Assembly (NCBI RefSeq): GCF_002251435.1 | Contig: NZ_NPJI01000028.1 | Coordinates: 1-57,607 of the forward strand | Length of the DNA: 57,607 bases | Direction: 5' to 3' | Source: Prevotella sp. P2-180 | GTDB taxonomy: Bacteria; Bacteroidota; Bacteroidia; Bacteroidales; Bacteroidaceae | Part shown: one piece after another, positions 1-7,784 of the stretch | How positions within the stretch are numbered: position 1 is the stretch's first letter | Layout: each line of letters starts with the position of its first letter | Position numbers and translations under genes: made by a program | The notes under the pieces: model-generated | What the model was told of the DNA's origin: nothing | Databases searched by the model: none | Seen by the model: the letters and a program-made list of their open reading frames with translations, nothing else

Positions 1-685
1 TTAGCGCCTGTATGTATTCTGCCTTATCTTCTTTCAGCACCTTTGTGGGTAATACACCATATTCCATCTGCAGCAGGTTCATCAGCAGCCGGCATGTTCG
101 TCCGTTGCCGTCAGCCCAAGGATGGATGGTGACGAGTTCAAAGTGCGCCCAAAAACTAAGGTCATAGACAGCTGCAATATCTGACGGATCTATCTCACTG
201 CGCCTTCTGTTCAATTCCTCGCAGAATGCCTGTAGCGCCATGGGTACTTTAAGGTACGACATATAAGACCGGCCTCCAATGCCCGCTGTGACATTCAGTT
301 TGCGCAGTTCTCCCTTTGATGCGTCGAAGTCACCGCCGAGTGAATGATATTCGCTTCCTGTGCGGTACATTACCTTTGAAGCAAGAGTAACAAGCCACTC
401 AACGGTAATGGGTTCATGCTTTCGAATCCACTGCATACCATATTCGTATGCCACCTTCAGGTCCAGGTTCATCATCTGCTCTGCCATAGTGCGCTTGCTG
501 CTGGTAATACCTTCATCAAACAGCAGTTGCGCCTCTACTTCTGTCACCGTACTGCCTTCGATGGCTGTAGAGTGCGTGATGATAGAGTACAGATAGAACT
601 TCTCATAGTCTATCTGCTCCGAGATGCCGAGTTCCTTGTGTTGCTTCAGCAGTTTAAGCAATATGTCTTTGTTCTCTTGCGTCAT
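1..685 (-). CDS. Fic family protein (AMP-transferase-like), 3' end outside window
   Basis: Fic proteins transfer AMP or another nucleotide moiety from a nucleotide to target hydroxyls. Translated from 685 leftward, the protein starts MTQENKDILL and reaches the Fic active-site motif HPWADGNGR near residue 188. The catalytic His and the GNGR phosphate-binding end are both intact. Near residue 38 there is STAIEG, which fits the (S/T)xxxE(G/N) inhibitory-helix motif, so this is probably a self-inhibited Fic with the helix N-terminal to the core. The reading frame runs off the left edge, so the C-terminus is missing here. Its last part is duplicated: bases 1-127 reappear at 19804-19930. A second in-frame ATG lies 9 nt upstream (694); I chose 685 without a decisive ribosome-binding site. 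The target is unknown. Confidence 0.85.
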   Translation of the reverse strand, partial: MTQENKDILLKLLKQHKELGISEQIDYEKFYLYSIITHSTAIEGSTVTEVEAQLLFDEGITSSKRTMAEQMMNLDLKVAYEYGMQWIRKHEPITVEWLVTLASKVMYRTGSEYHSLGGDFDASKGELRKLNVTAGIGGRSYMSYLKVPMALQAFCEELNRRRSEIDPSDIAAVYDLSFWAHFELVTIHPWADGNGRTCRLLMNLLQMEYGVLPTKVLKEDKAEYIQAL

Positions 686-1124
686 ACTTATCATACTTTT
701 ATTTGTCCTGTCACTACATCTCTGATGAGCCGCTGCATGTATTGGATTTCATCCTACCTTTTATCGCCATGGCAGAATTTTCAAAACAAGTTTGAACTCT
801 GCCTTTCTTCCATATTCGTAGTATTTATGGTGCAAATATAACAAGAATTATTGGAATTAATTTCATTTACGAAAGATTTCAATGATTTTGTGGTTGTTTT
901 TCTGAAAATGATAAGAAAAATGCAAGTTTGAAGCCCATTTTTTGACACATTATTCATTATTACTCAAGATGAATTTCGCTCGGGACAGGGGACAGGTCCG
1001 TGTCCCGATGTTCATAGTCCCGAAAGAGTGAACCAAGTTCTATCCGTTAATTATTTGTAACATTTCCATCCTTTATATTGCAGTTTCAACAAAAAGGATT
1101 ATCTTTGCCATCAAAAAGCGAGAT
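686..1124. promoter_or_regulatory. Fic promoter and Fic/Rpn intergenic region
   Basis: This gene-free stretch separates the divergent Fic and Rpn genes. On the minus strand TATATTTG (833-840) fits the Bacteroidota -7 box and would give the Fic gene a leader of about 140 nt. On the plus strand TATCTTTG (1100-1107) is the -7 box of the Rpn gene, 18 nt before its ATG. Bases 980-1040 hold a REP-like palindrome, listed separately. Between 841 and 979 I see only AT-rich sequence. Confidence 0.6.
980..1040. repeat. REP-like GGGACAGG palindrome, copy A
   Basis: The element opens with a nested palindrome whose arms are CGGGAC (981-986) and GTCCCG (1002-1007) around an inner GGACAGGTCC. It continues through a second GTCCCG to GTGAACCAAG. 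The same 61 bases recur exactly at 19931-19991 in front of the second Rpn gene. Related GGGACAGGT/TTGGTTCACC pieces occur near 2410, 16098 and 19080, in one case in inverted orientation. It is non-coding, although it adds about 19 spurious codons to an open frame in the second copy. Confidence 0.7.
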
Positions 1125-2009
1125 ATGGCAAAATATATTAATCCTTTCACCGACGTCGGTTTCAAGAGAATCTTCGGACAAGAGCTGTCGAAACCGCTGC
1201 TGCTCGACTTCCTCAACAGCCTGTTTGAGGGAGAGAAGCGCATCGTAAACCTTACATTCCTCGACAAGGAGCAGCCTGCACTGTTTGAGGAAGACAGGTC
1301 GCTGATTTACGACATTTATTGCGAGACCGACGAGGGAGAGAAGATAATAGTTGAGATGCAAAACAAGTCGCAGCCATTCTTCAAGAACAGGAGCATATAC
1401 TACGTGTCGGAGTCGATAGCCCGCCAGGGCGAGCGGGGTTCGTCATGGAACTATGAGATAGACTCTGTTTATCTTGTGGCTTTCCTTAATTTCAGCCCCC
1501 TGGATTTCAAGAAGCAGTTCCGCACTGATGTCGTTCTTGCCGAGAAGGATACAAAGGAGCAGTTCTCCGACAAGTTGCGTATGATATACCTACAGCTCCC
1601 TTTGTTCAAGAAAGAGGCGGATGAATGTGAGAATCAAGTAGAACGTTGGATTTATTTATTAAAGAATATGGAAACATTAAACAGATTGCCCTGGGCGGCT
1701 CAGAGTGCCGTTTTCAAGAAGCTCGAGAGCATCGCCGACGTTGGCGGCATGACCCGTGCCGAGCGCCTGCAATACGATGAGGCCCTGAAGAAATACCGCG
1801 ACACCATCAGCGTGTTTGAGGGTGTGCGTATGGAAGGACGCATGGAAGGACGCATGGAGGGACGCATGGAAGGACGCATGGAGGGACGCGAGGAAGGTCT
1901 GAAGGAAGGAGCGATTGCAAATGCCCGCAAGATGAAGGCCTATGGTTTGACATTGGAGATGATATCTGATATAACGGGTTTGACAATAGATGAAGTGAAG
2001 GGCTTGTAG
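1125..2009 (+). CDS. Rpn family recombination-promoting nuclease / PD-(D/E)XK putative transposase, copy A
   Basis: The 294-residue protein begins MAKYINPFTDVGFKRIFG, the classic opening of the PD-(D/E)XK 'nuclease family transposase' (Rpn-like) group. Active-site candidates are the acidic residues in YDIYCETDEG and the following IVEMQ. Rpn proteins are DNA endonucleases linked to recombination and phage defence. The N-terminal 230 residues are almost identical to the copy at 20076-20984, differing mainly by GG versus SA near residue 212. The C-terminal part carries five MEGR repeats (residues 236-255) and then a helix-turn-helix-like tail (ANARKMKAYGL...IDEVKGL) that differs at several positions. 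The promoter -7 box lies at 1100-1107. Confidence 0.85.
   Translation: MAKYINPFTDVGFKRIFGQELSKPLLLDFLNSLFEGEKRIVNLTFLDKEQPALFEEDRSLIYDIYCETDEGEKIIVEMQNKSQPFFKNRSIYYVSESIARQGERGSSWNYEIDSVYLVAFLNFSPLDFKKQFRTDVVLAEKDTKEQFSDKLRMIYLQLPLFKKEADECENQVERWIYLLKNMETLNRLPWAAQSAVFKKLESIADVGGMTRAERLQYDEALKKYRDTISVFEGVRMEGRMEGRMEGRMEGRMEGREEGLKEGAIANARKMKAYGLTLEMISDITGLTIDEVKGL
1830..1889 (+). repeat. 12-bp coding tandem repeat with in-frame ATGs (five units)
   Basis: Five units of ATGGAAGGACGC or ATGGAGGGACGC encode MEGR five times in the Rpn gene. Each unit holds a purine-rich GGAAGG/GGAGGG about 5 nt before the next ATG (1830, 1842, 1854, 1866, 1878), so it resembles stacked ribosome-binding sites and starts for a C-terminal fragment of 43-59 residues. 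The equivalent region of copy B has seven RAEG units and only one ATG. Confidence 0.75.
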
Positions 2010-2011
2010 TG

Positions 2012-2272
2012 GGACCTCGGTGCCAAACATCAGTTGTCATATAGCTAATATTCTGAAAGACAGGGAGTTGTACTAAGGTTCAGTTATCAAGGATTATTTG
2101 ATAACTGCCTCTGACGGCAAGAAATACAATGTCGTTTGCTACTCATTGGAGATTTTTGCGGAAACGTAAAAACAAATTGCTCTATGCCGTCACTCACAAT
2201 ACGGCGGCGGAAATCGCGTCTTCACGTGCAGATGCTTCAAAGCCAAATATGGGTCTTACATCATGGAAGGGA
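2012..2272 (+). pseudogene. RhuM-like protein relic, internally deleted (copy A)
   Basis: Translation gives HIANILKDRELY, an in-frame stop, then SVIKDYLITASDGKKYNVVC and YSLE, which matches the N-terminal half of RhuM-family proteins. It jumps directly to KNKLLYAVTHNTAAE and KPNMGLTSWKG, which match the RhuM C-terminus. The central part is deleted, the frame is shifted and there is an internal stop, so this is a dead gene. The same relic with the same stop and the same deletion lies at 17218-17477. It abuts the Rpn stop codon by 2 nt. Confidence 0.65.
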
Positions 2273-2277
2273 ACCAA

Positions 2278-2334
2278 GGTGCTTTCTTTCCAGTCTTCGA
2301 GTGTTTTGTCGATATTTCTGCTGATATATTTCAT
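2278..2334 (-). pseudogene. 5' stub of the AAA-DUF4143 gene (copy A)
   Basis: Read on the minus strand from ATG at 2334, this encodes MKYISRNIDKTLEDWKEST, identical to the first 19 residues of the complete ATPase gene at 17577-18941. The gene then stops at the junction with the RhuM relic, so the body (about 1.3 kb) has been lost. The promoter side (2335-2406) is also kept, with a single 32-bp unit instead of three. Confidence 0.75.
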
Positions 2335-2496
2335 ATTGATGCCATATTTTACTGATTATCAGCTGAAAAGATATAAAAAATGTCGAAATCCGACAAATAA
2401 TTCTCGTGTCACAGGGACAGGTACCTTGGTTCACCATTATAAAACCCTCTATTAGCTCGCAATTATTCCCTTTCGATTCAAAAAACCGTCGAATAA

Positions 2497-2528
2497 TTTG
2501 GAGAAAAAAAATAAAAACCGTATTTTTG
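2497..2528 (+). promoter_or_regulatory. Promoter of Bro-N copy A
   Basis: TTTG at 2497-2500, a 20-nt spacer and TATTTTTG at 2521-2528 match the Bacteroidota sigma-ABfr promoter. The same block recurs before the other Bro-N copies (16189-16220, and -7 at 19192-19199), so it belongs to the repeated module. Confidence 0.65.
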
Positions 2529-2577
2529 CAGTATCATTGCTTTTAGATGAAAACAAACGGCAATTAAATGGGACAAT

Positions 2578-3138
2578 ATGACAAAGCGTGAAATATCCAA
2601 ATTGTTTGAAGACAGAAAGATTCGTACCGTATGGGACGATAAGGAAGAGAAGTGGTTCTTCTCTATTGTTGATGTAGTTGGTGTACTTACAGATAGTGCT
2701 GACCCCAAACAGTATATAAAAAGAATGAAAAGCAGGGACGAAGGTCTTAAGGCCAACTGGGGTACAATTTGTACCCTGGTTCCGTTGGTCAGCGAAGATG
2801 GCAAAAAACATAAGGAGATGACAGCTGACACTACAGGTATCTTCCGCGTTATCCAATCCATACCTTCTCCCAAGGCAGAGCCCATCAAACAATGGATAGC
2901 CCATGTGGCAGCAGAGCGCATTGATCAAATGCAAGACCCCGAATTGAGCATCCAGCAAGCAATGATGGACTACAAGCGTCTCGGATACTCTGACAATTGG
3001 ATCAACCAACGCCTAAAGAGTATTGAGATACGCAAGGACCTGACCGACCAATGGAAGCTTCACAATGTGGAAGAAGGAAGAATAAATAATAGATGTAAGT
3101 CCATGCAGTGTTGTAACTTTACTCTCCCCCTAAGTTAG
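2578..3138 (+). pseudogene. Bro-N domain protein, C-terminally truncated (copy A)
   Basis: The frame starts MTKREISKLFEDRKIRTVWD, the start of Bro-N/phage-antirepressor-like proteins common in Bacteroidales. Residues up to KLHNVEEG (end near 3076) match the 287-residue copy at 16271-17134. After that the sequence diverges into RINNRCKSMQC and a stop, just before an inverted-repeat element, so about 120 C-terminal residues are missing. Residues roughly 38-90 differ strongly from the intact copy while both flanks are nearly identical, which suggests a mosaic. It may still make a short DNA-binding protein. Confidence 0.7.
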
Positions 3139-3168
3139 GGGGAGTCCCCCAACTGGAGGAGGGGGGCT
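3124..3168. repeat. Double stem-loop intergenic repeat
   Basis: A perfect inverted repeat CTCCCCCTAA / TTAGGGGGAG (3124-3144, one-base loop) is followed immediately by AGTCCCCC / GGGGGGCT (3143-3168). It sits just after the break in the truncated Bro-N gene, so it resembles a palindromic mobile repeat that marks the junction. It has no T-run and is unlikely to be a simple terminator. Confidence 0.6.
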
Positions 3169-3277
3169 GTAATTTCCGCCTTCACCGTTCATCTTTCAAT
3201 TTTCTGACCTTCAACTTTCAATCTTCCGACCATTATCCTGTAAATTGTCCATATATAATAAAAAAGAACTCGAAAAA

Positions 3278-3309
3278 TTTGGAGGAAACAAATAAAAGCC
3301 GTATTTTTG
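3278..3309 (+). promoter_or_regulatory. Promoter of the DUF4007/sulfurtransferase operon
   Basis: TTTG (3278-3281), exactly 20 nt, and TATTTTTG (3302-3309) make a full Bacteroidota promoter. Transcription would start near 3316, nearly 390 nt before the first gene of the operon. The surrounding bases resemble the Bro-N promoter block (GGAG-AAA-AATAAAA-CCG), so the two may share an origin. Confidence 0.6.
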
Positions 3310-3315
3310 CAGTTG

Positions 3316-3645
3316 CATTCGCTTGCAGAAGCCCCGAAGAGGGTTAGCGGGTGGGTGCAGCTTATATGAAAAGGGCGTTTACCAAACGCTTGTCTTTTAC
3401 TGTTCGTAATCTCGCAAATTACTCATAATTGTAAAAGGACAAGACAGCGGTGAATGCCCACGGATGGTATATTGTTGCCAGCCGTGGATTGTTGTATCTA
3501 TATATGACATTCCACACTATGGTTCGATATATACCTATGCGTGGGCTTCTGCGTTGTCCAATCCTTACAATTAGGGCAATGCGAGAGCCTCGAACAGTGG
3601 GATTGGCAACTGGCAAGATTCCCACGCTTTCTTTTTCTTTAGGCT
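3316..3645 (+). ncRNA. Long structured leader RNA with a terminator-like 3' end
   Basis: No believable gene lies in this 330-nt stretch, but several helices can be drawn. GCGTTT/AAACGC (3375-3389) forms one. CTTGTCTTTTAC (3389-3400) pairs with GTAAAAGGACAAG (3431-3443) around an inner hairpin GTAAT/ATTAC (3406-3422). CCACGG/CCGTGG (3458-3487) is another. At the end GTGGGA/TCCCAC (3597-3625) is followed by a T-rich tract (3628-3640). A promoter at the front and a terminator-like hairpin before the operon suggest either a small RNA or an attenuating leader that controls the operon. I cannot name an RNA family. A short open frame at 3450-3701 inside it has no support as a gene. Confidence 0.5.
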
Positions 3646-3703
3646 CAATGTCTAATCGGGAACATCAAGGCAACAGGGACATTGCCTACCACATTCAGTA
3701 AAA

Positions 3704-4561
3704 ATGTCTGCAACAAAGTATATTTTTTCAGGACATGAGTCGTTTCCTTGCAAGTCTTTATGGCTGAAAAAGGGATACGACTTTGTAGTTGCCGGCAACC
3801 AATTCTCTTCGCCACAAGCAGTAATGGAATTGGGTGTGGGCAAAAATATGGTAGCATCAATAAGATACTGGCTTAAAGCATTTAATATTATTGAACCCAC
3901 AGGAGAAATATCCTGGTTGGGAAAATATCTTTTTGATGAGGAATCTGGAAAAGACAAATACATAGAAGACCTCGGCACCATTTGGATATTACATTTCAAC
4001 ATTATCAATCACCTTGAGGCAACCATCTACAACTGGCTGTTTCGCGGTTTCCAAAGAGAGCGGAAAAGTTTCAGCCGTGACCATGTCATTTCCTACATTA
4101 AAAGACGTTTTGCGGAAGACGGCAAGCAAAATGTCTTTAACGCCAACACTATAAAGAAAGACGTAGGCGTATTACTGCAAAACTATTCCTTACCGTCAAA
4201 GCCAAAGTCAAACGAAGATTATTCTATTCTGCTGATAGACCTTGACCTGATACGTCAATCAATGGAAACCAAAGAGTATTACTTCAATATTGAAGGCAAA
4301 AGAAGTGTAGACAGTGACATATTCCTTTATTCTTTACTCACTGTAAAATGTGAAGACAACACCATCCCCTTTGAATTCATTCAAGAAAAAGTAGGTCTTT
4401 CTTTCTGCATGAATGAAATGGAGACAATTCACATGCTTCAAGAACTATCAAAAAAATACGTCAACTATATGCAATACAGTGATGTTGCTGGCATAAGGCA
4501 GTTGCAGTTCATTAAGGAATTAAGCATTCAACAAGTATTAGACAATTATTATGGAACATAG
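3704..4561 (+). CDS. DUF4007 family protein
   Basis: The 285-residue protein starts MSATKYIFSGHESFPCKSLWLKKGYDF. The GHE.F.C...WLKKGYD block followed by an AVxxLGVGKNMV segment (here AVMELGVGKNMV) is the hallmark of DUF4007. I know this family chiefly as a neighbour of DndC/DndD-like DNA-sulfur genes; no activity is established. The protein is soluble, with winged-helix-like segments in the middle and C-terminal parts, so a DNA-binding or adaptor role is possible. It is the first gene of the operon. Its last codons overlap the start of the ATPase gene by 11 nt (ATGGAACATAG), which implies translational coupling. Confidence 0.75.
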   Translation: MSATKYIFSGHESFPCKSLWLKKGYDFVVAGNQFSSPQAVMELGVGKNMVASIRYWLKAFNIIEPTGEISWLGKYLFDEESGKDKYIEDLGTIWILHFNIINHLEATIYNWLFRGFQRERKSFSRDHVISYIKRRFAEDGKQNVFNANTIKKDVGVLLQNYSLPSKPKSNEDYSILLIDLDLIRQSMETKEYYFNIEGKRSVDSDIFLYSLLTVKCEDNTIPFEFIQEKVGLSFCMNEMETIHMLQELSKKYVNYMQYSDVAGIRQLQFIKELSIQQVLDNYYGT

Positions 4562-7500
4562 ATTTAGCCTCTCGGCGAACATTGAAGAAGGATTTGCCAA
4601 AGAAACTCGATATATTGTCACTTCAAACGTACAGAAGTCAATGGAGAGTATTCTCGATTCTTATAGGTCGGGAATACACTCTTTTACCATTATAGGTACA
4701 TACGGAACAGGCAAGTCCAGCTTTCTCCTTGCCTTGGAGTCTGATCTTACTCAAGAAAAGAAAACACCATATTTGTTGACTCCATCCAATCTATCAAATT
4801 CTGATGGATTTGAGTTCATGAACATTGTTGGCGATTATGCAGAGCTGTCAACATTGATAAGTAAAAAAATGAACAATGAGGGAAACTATAGCAGTGTGCT
4901 TGACGAATTAAAATCATACTATAATAAGGTTCAAAAAAGAAATCACTTCTTGGTAATAGTGATTGATGAATTCGGAAAAGTATTGGAACACGCAGCGAAG
5001 AACAATCCGGAGAGAGAGTTATATTTTATGCAGAAACTTGCTGAATTTGTAAATGTGCCGTCTCGAAAAATCCTCCTCCTCACTACCCTTCATCAGAATT
5101 TCAGATCATACGCCAAAGGACTAAAAGAAACGCAAAGAAATGAATGGACAAAGGTAAAGGGCAGATTCAAGGAAATCGCCTTTGTGGAGCCTATTGAACA
5201 AATATTAAGTTTAGCATCTTGTCAACTTTATGGCGATAAGAATGAAACAGGCAAAGAAGTAGCAAAAAAAATATATGACCTTGCAGTCCACATGGGATAT
5301 GTGTCTAAAAGTTTCACTATTGATACCGCTCTCAAACTATATCCTATGGATACTATGTCAGCATTGGCCATAACTGCTGCCATTCAAAGGTATGGACAGA
5401 ATGAGCGTTCATTATTCACATTCCTCTCTACCAAAGGAAGTAACTCAATATCAGAGTTTACTCCCAAGGATAATCTCACATACAACCTGCAACTGGTTTT
5501 CGACTATGTGTACTATAACTTTTACAGTTATCTAAAAGAAGCTAACACAGACTCTATGGCATGGAGTTCAATGATGGTGTCGATAGACAGGACTGAAAGT
5601 CAGCAGTGGAATACTCGCGAAGAAATGCTTCACGCTGTAAATATTGTAAAGGCATTAGGCCTTCTCAATCTGTTTGGTCCCTCTACATTTACATTGAACA
5701 GGGAGAGCCTTTCTACATACGCACAGTATGCGATGGGAATAGACGATGCCTATGGTATTATCAAAAGGCTTGAGACATGCAAGATAATTCGATATGCTGA
5801 ATACAAAAAGAGGCTAATGTTGTTTGAGGGAACCGACATTAATCTTGAGGAGGAAATAATCAAAGCCGGATTGATTGTTTCCAGACCTACAACATTTATT
5901 GAAGAACTTGTCGTATTCTTTAATAAAAGGATATCACCTGTCAAGGCGCATTATTATCAGAAAGGAACTCCAAGGTTTTTTGACTATGAAATAAGGGAAG
6001 AAGCTATAGAGATGATACCGTCAGGTGATACCGACGGATATATCCAGCTCATATTCTCAACAAAGAAGAACGCATTGCAAGACCTTATGGAGTTTAGCAA
6101 GGAACACGAAGGATCTACAATATATGCGTATTTTAATAATACCGACATAATAGTTGAGCATCTTTACAATATCGACAAGTACGTCTATATTCTCGAACAC
6201 GTACTCGCAGATGGCGCAGACCGTGTCGCCATCAACGAAATAAAGAAGCTTAAAGAATATGAGGAAGAACAACTAAACAAAACCATCAGTGACAACCTTT
6301 TTCAGTATAAAGGGAATGTAATATGGATATACAATGGTCAGAAACAAGAAGTTGCCTCTTTAAGGGATTTCAACAGACTTTTATCAAAGGTATGTGATGA
6401 GGTGTATTTCAAAACACCCATAATGAACAACGAATTGTTCAACAAGCATAGATTAAGCAGCACGATATCACAGGCAAAGGCGAAATATCTTGAAGCGATG
6501 CTTGTTCATGGAAATGAGGAAGATTGGGGTTTTGAAATAGACAAGTTCCCGCCAGAAAAGACAATATACTTTTCTCTGCTAAAGAATACAGGTCTACATG
6601 TCAATGGCTGTTTTACAGACAAGCCATCCAACAACGGCATTTTGTCTTTATGGGAAGCTTCAGAGGAGTTCCTTGAAAAAAGCGTCAGTCAACCGCGCAA
6701 AATATCTGAGCTGATCAAGATACTGTCAAACAAGCCATACAAACTTAAACAAGGGTTTATCGATTTCTGGCTACCTACATATCTCTACATCAAAAGACAG
6801 GATTATGCTCTATATGACTCATCTAAAGGAGCTTATATGCCAAATGTCAACGAAGAATTTTTCGATCTCCTTCAAAAACATCCTGGAGACTTCTCCGTTA
6901 AGGCTTTCGCTGTAGATGGAATAAAACTTGGCTTCTTTAACCAATATAGGAAATTCGTAAATCTTGGCGATGAGTTTAACATACAAAGCGATAAGTTTGT
7001 AGAAACCATCAAACCATTTCTCTTCTTTTATAAGAAGTTAAATGCCTATACTCGAAACACAAGGAAATTCGAGCATCAGTCAACAATGCGTTTCCGTGAT
7101 ATATTAGCAACAGCAAAAGACCCGGAAAAGGCATTCTTCGATGACCTTCCTGAGGCACTCGGTTTCAATAAGGAGCGTTTGAAACAAGAGAGTTCAATCG
7201 ATGAGTATGGTGCTGTTATTCTACGTGCCATAAAGGAATTACGTTCGTGCTACACACGCCTTATAGACAGAATTGAGGAGAGATTAGTTGAAGGAATCGG
7301 TCTTGCCTCGTACGATTACAAAGAATACGTGAAGGAGATAAGAGAAAGGCTTGCAAATGTTAAAGTTTACCTGCTTACTGACCGCCTACGCGAGTTCTAT
7401 CATCATATAATGACAGAATATGACAACAGGGAACTTTGGTATCAGTCTATCTGCTTCACAGCAATAGAATGCAGGTTAGACTCTATTCGTGACGAGCAGG

Positions 7501-7784
7501 AAGACAGATTAGCCGACGAGCTGATTTTCCTGTTCCGGGAATGCGAAAAATACTCCGACATTTCAAAACATGTCAATAAAGATGGTGACAAGTTTGAGGC
7601 CTACTCCTTCGACATGGTAACCAATACAGGTACAAATGTAAAGACACAGACTTACGTTTTGCCTGAGAATGACAAGCAGAAGTCTGATATACTTAAGAAA
7701 AAGATTGAGTCTCTTCTATCAGGAGATATCAATATCGATGTTTGCACGCTTCTTTCAATAATAAACGAAAAGATTAAGAGATGA
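4551..7784 (+). CDS. Large P-loop ATPase of the DUF4007 operon
   Basis: The 1077-residue protein has a Walker A motif GTYGTGKSS at residues 49-57 and a Walker B-like LVIVIDEFGK with D139-E140. About 150 residues later comes a region (RNEWTKVKGRFKEIAF) typical of AAA/STAND-like sensors. The remaining 700 residues are helical, with no domain I recognise. Size and architecture recall BrxC/PglY or DndF-type defence ATPases, but this is only a resemblance. It is soluble with no membrane segments. It overlaps DUF4007 by 11 nt and the sulfurtransferase gene by 4 nt (ATGA), so all three are made together. It probably powers target recognition or the restriction step. Confidence 0.65.
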   Translation: MEHRFSLSANIEEGFAKETRYIVTSNVQKSMESILDSYRSGIHSFTIIGTYGTGKSSFLLALESDLTQEKKTPYLLTPSNLSNSDGFEFMNIVGDYAELSTLISKKMNNEGNYSSVLDELKSYYNKVQKRNHFLVIVIDEFGKVLEHAAKNNPERELYFMQKLAEFVNVPSRKILLLTTLHQNFRSYAKGLKETQRNEWTKVKGRFKEIAFVEPIEQILSLASCQLYGDKNETGKEVAKKIYDLAVHMGYVSKSFTIDTALKLYPMDTMSALAITAAIQRYGQNERSLFTFLSTKGSNSISEFTPKDNLTYNLQLVFDYVYYNFYSYLKEANTDSMAWSSMMVSIDRTESQQWNTREEMLHAVNIVKALGLLNLFGPSTFTLNRESLSTYAQYAMGIDDAYGIIKRLETCKIIRYAEYKKRLMLFEGTDINLEEEIIKAGLIVSRPTTFIEELVVFFNKRISPVKAHYYQKGTPRFFDYEIREEAIEMIPSGDTDGYIQLIFSTKKNALQDLMEFSKEHEGSTIYAYFNNTDIIVEHLYNIDKYVYILEHVLADGADRVAINEIKKLKEYEEEQLNKTISDNLFQYKGNVIWIYNGQKQEVASLRDFNRLLSKVCDEVYFKTPIMNNELFNKHRLSSTISQAKAKYLEAMLVHGNEEDWGFEIDKFPPEKTIYFSLLKNTGLHVNGCFTDKPSNNGILSLWEASEEFLEKSVSQPRKISELIKILSNKPYKLKQGFIDFWLPTYLYIKRQDYALYDSSKGAYMPNVNEEFFDLLQKHPGDFSVKAFAVDGIKLGFFNQYRKFVNLGDEFNIQSDKFVETIKPFLFFYKKLNAYTRNTRKFEHQSTMRFRDILATAKDPEKAFFDDLPEALGFNKERLKQESSIDEYGAVILRAIKELRSCYTRLIDRIEERLVEGIGLASYDYKEYVKEIRERLANVKVYLLTDRLREFYHHIMTEYDNRELWYQSICFTAIECRLDSIRDEQEDRLADELIFLFRECEKYSDISKHVNKDGDKFEAYSFDMVTNTGTNVKTQTYVLPENDKQKSDILKKKIESLLSGDINIDVCTLLSIINEKIKR

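Noticed and set aside
3450..3701. An 83-codon open frame in the operon leader
   Set aside because: It overlaps the RNA helices and the terminator-like hairpin, has no recognisable domain, and its codon pattern is unlike the neighbouring genes.
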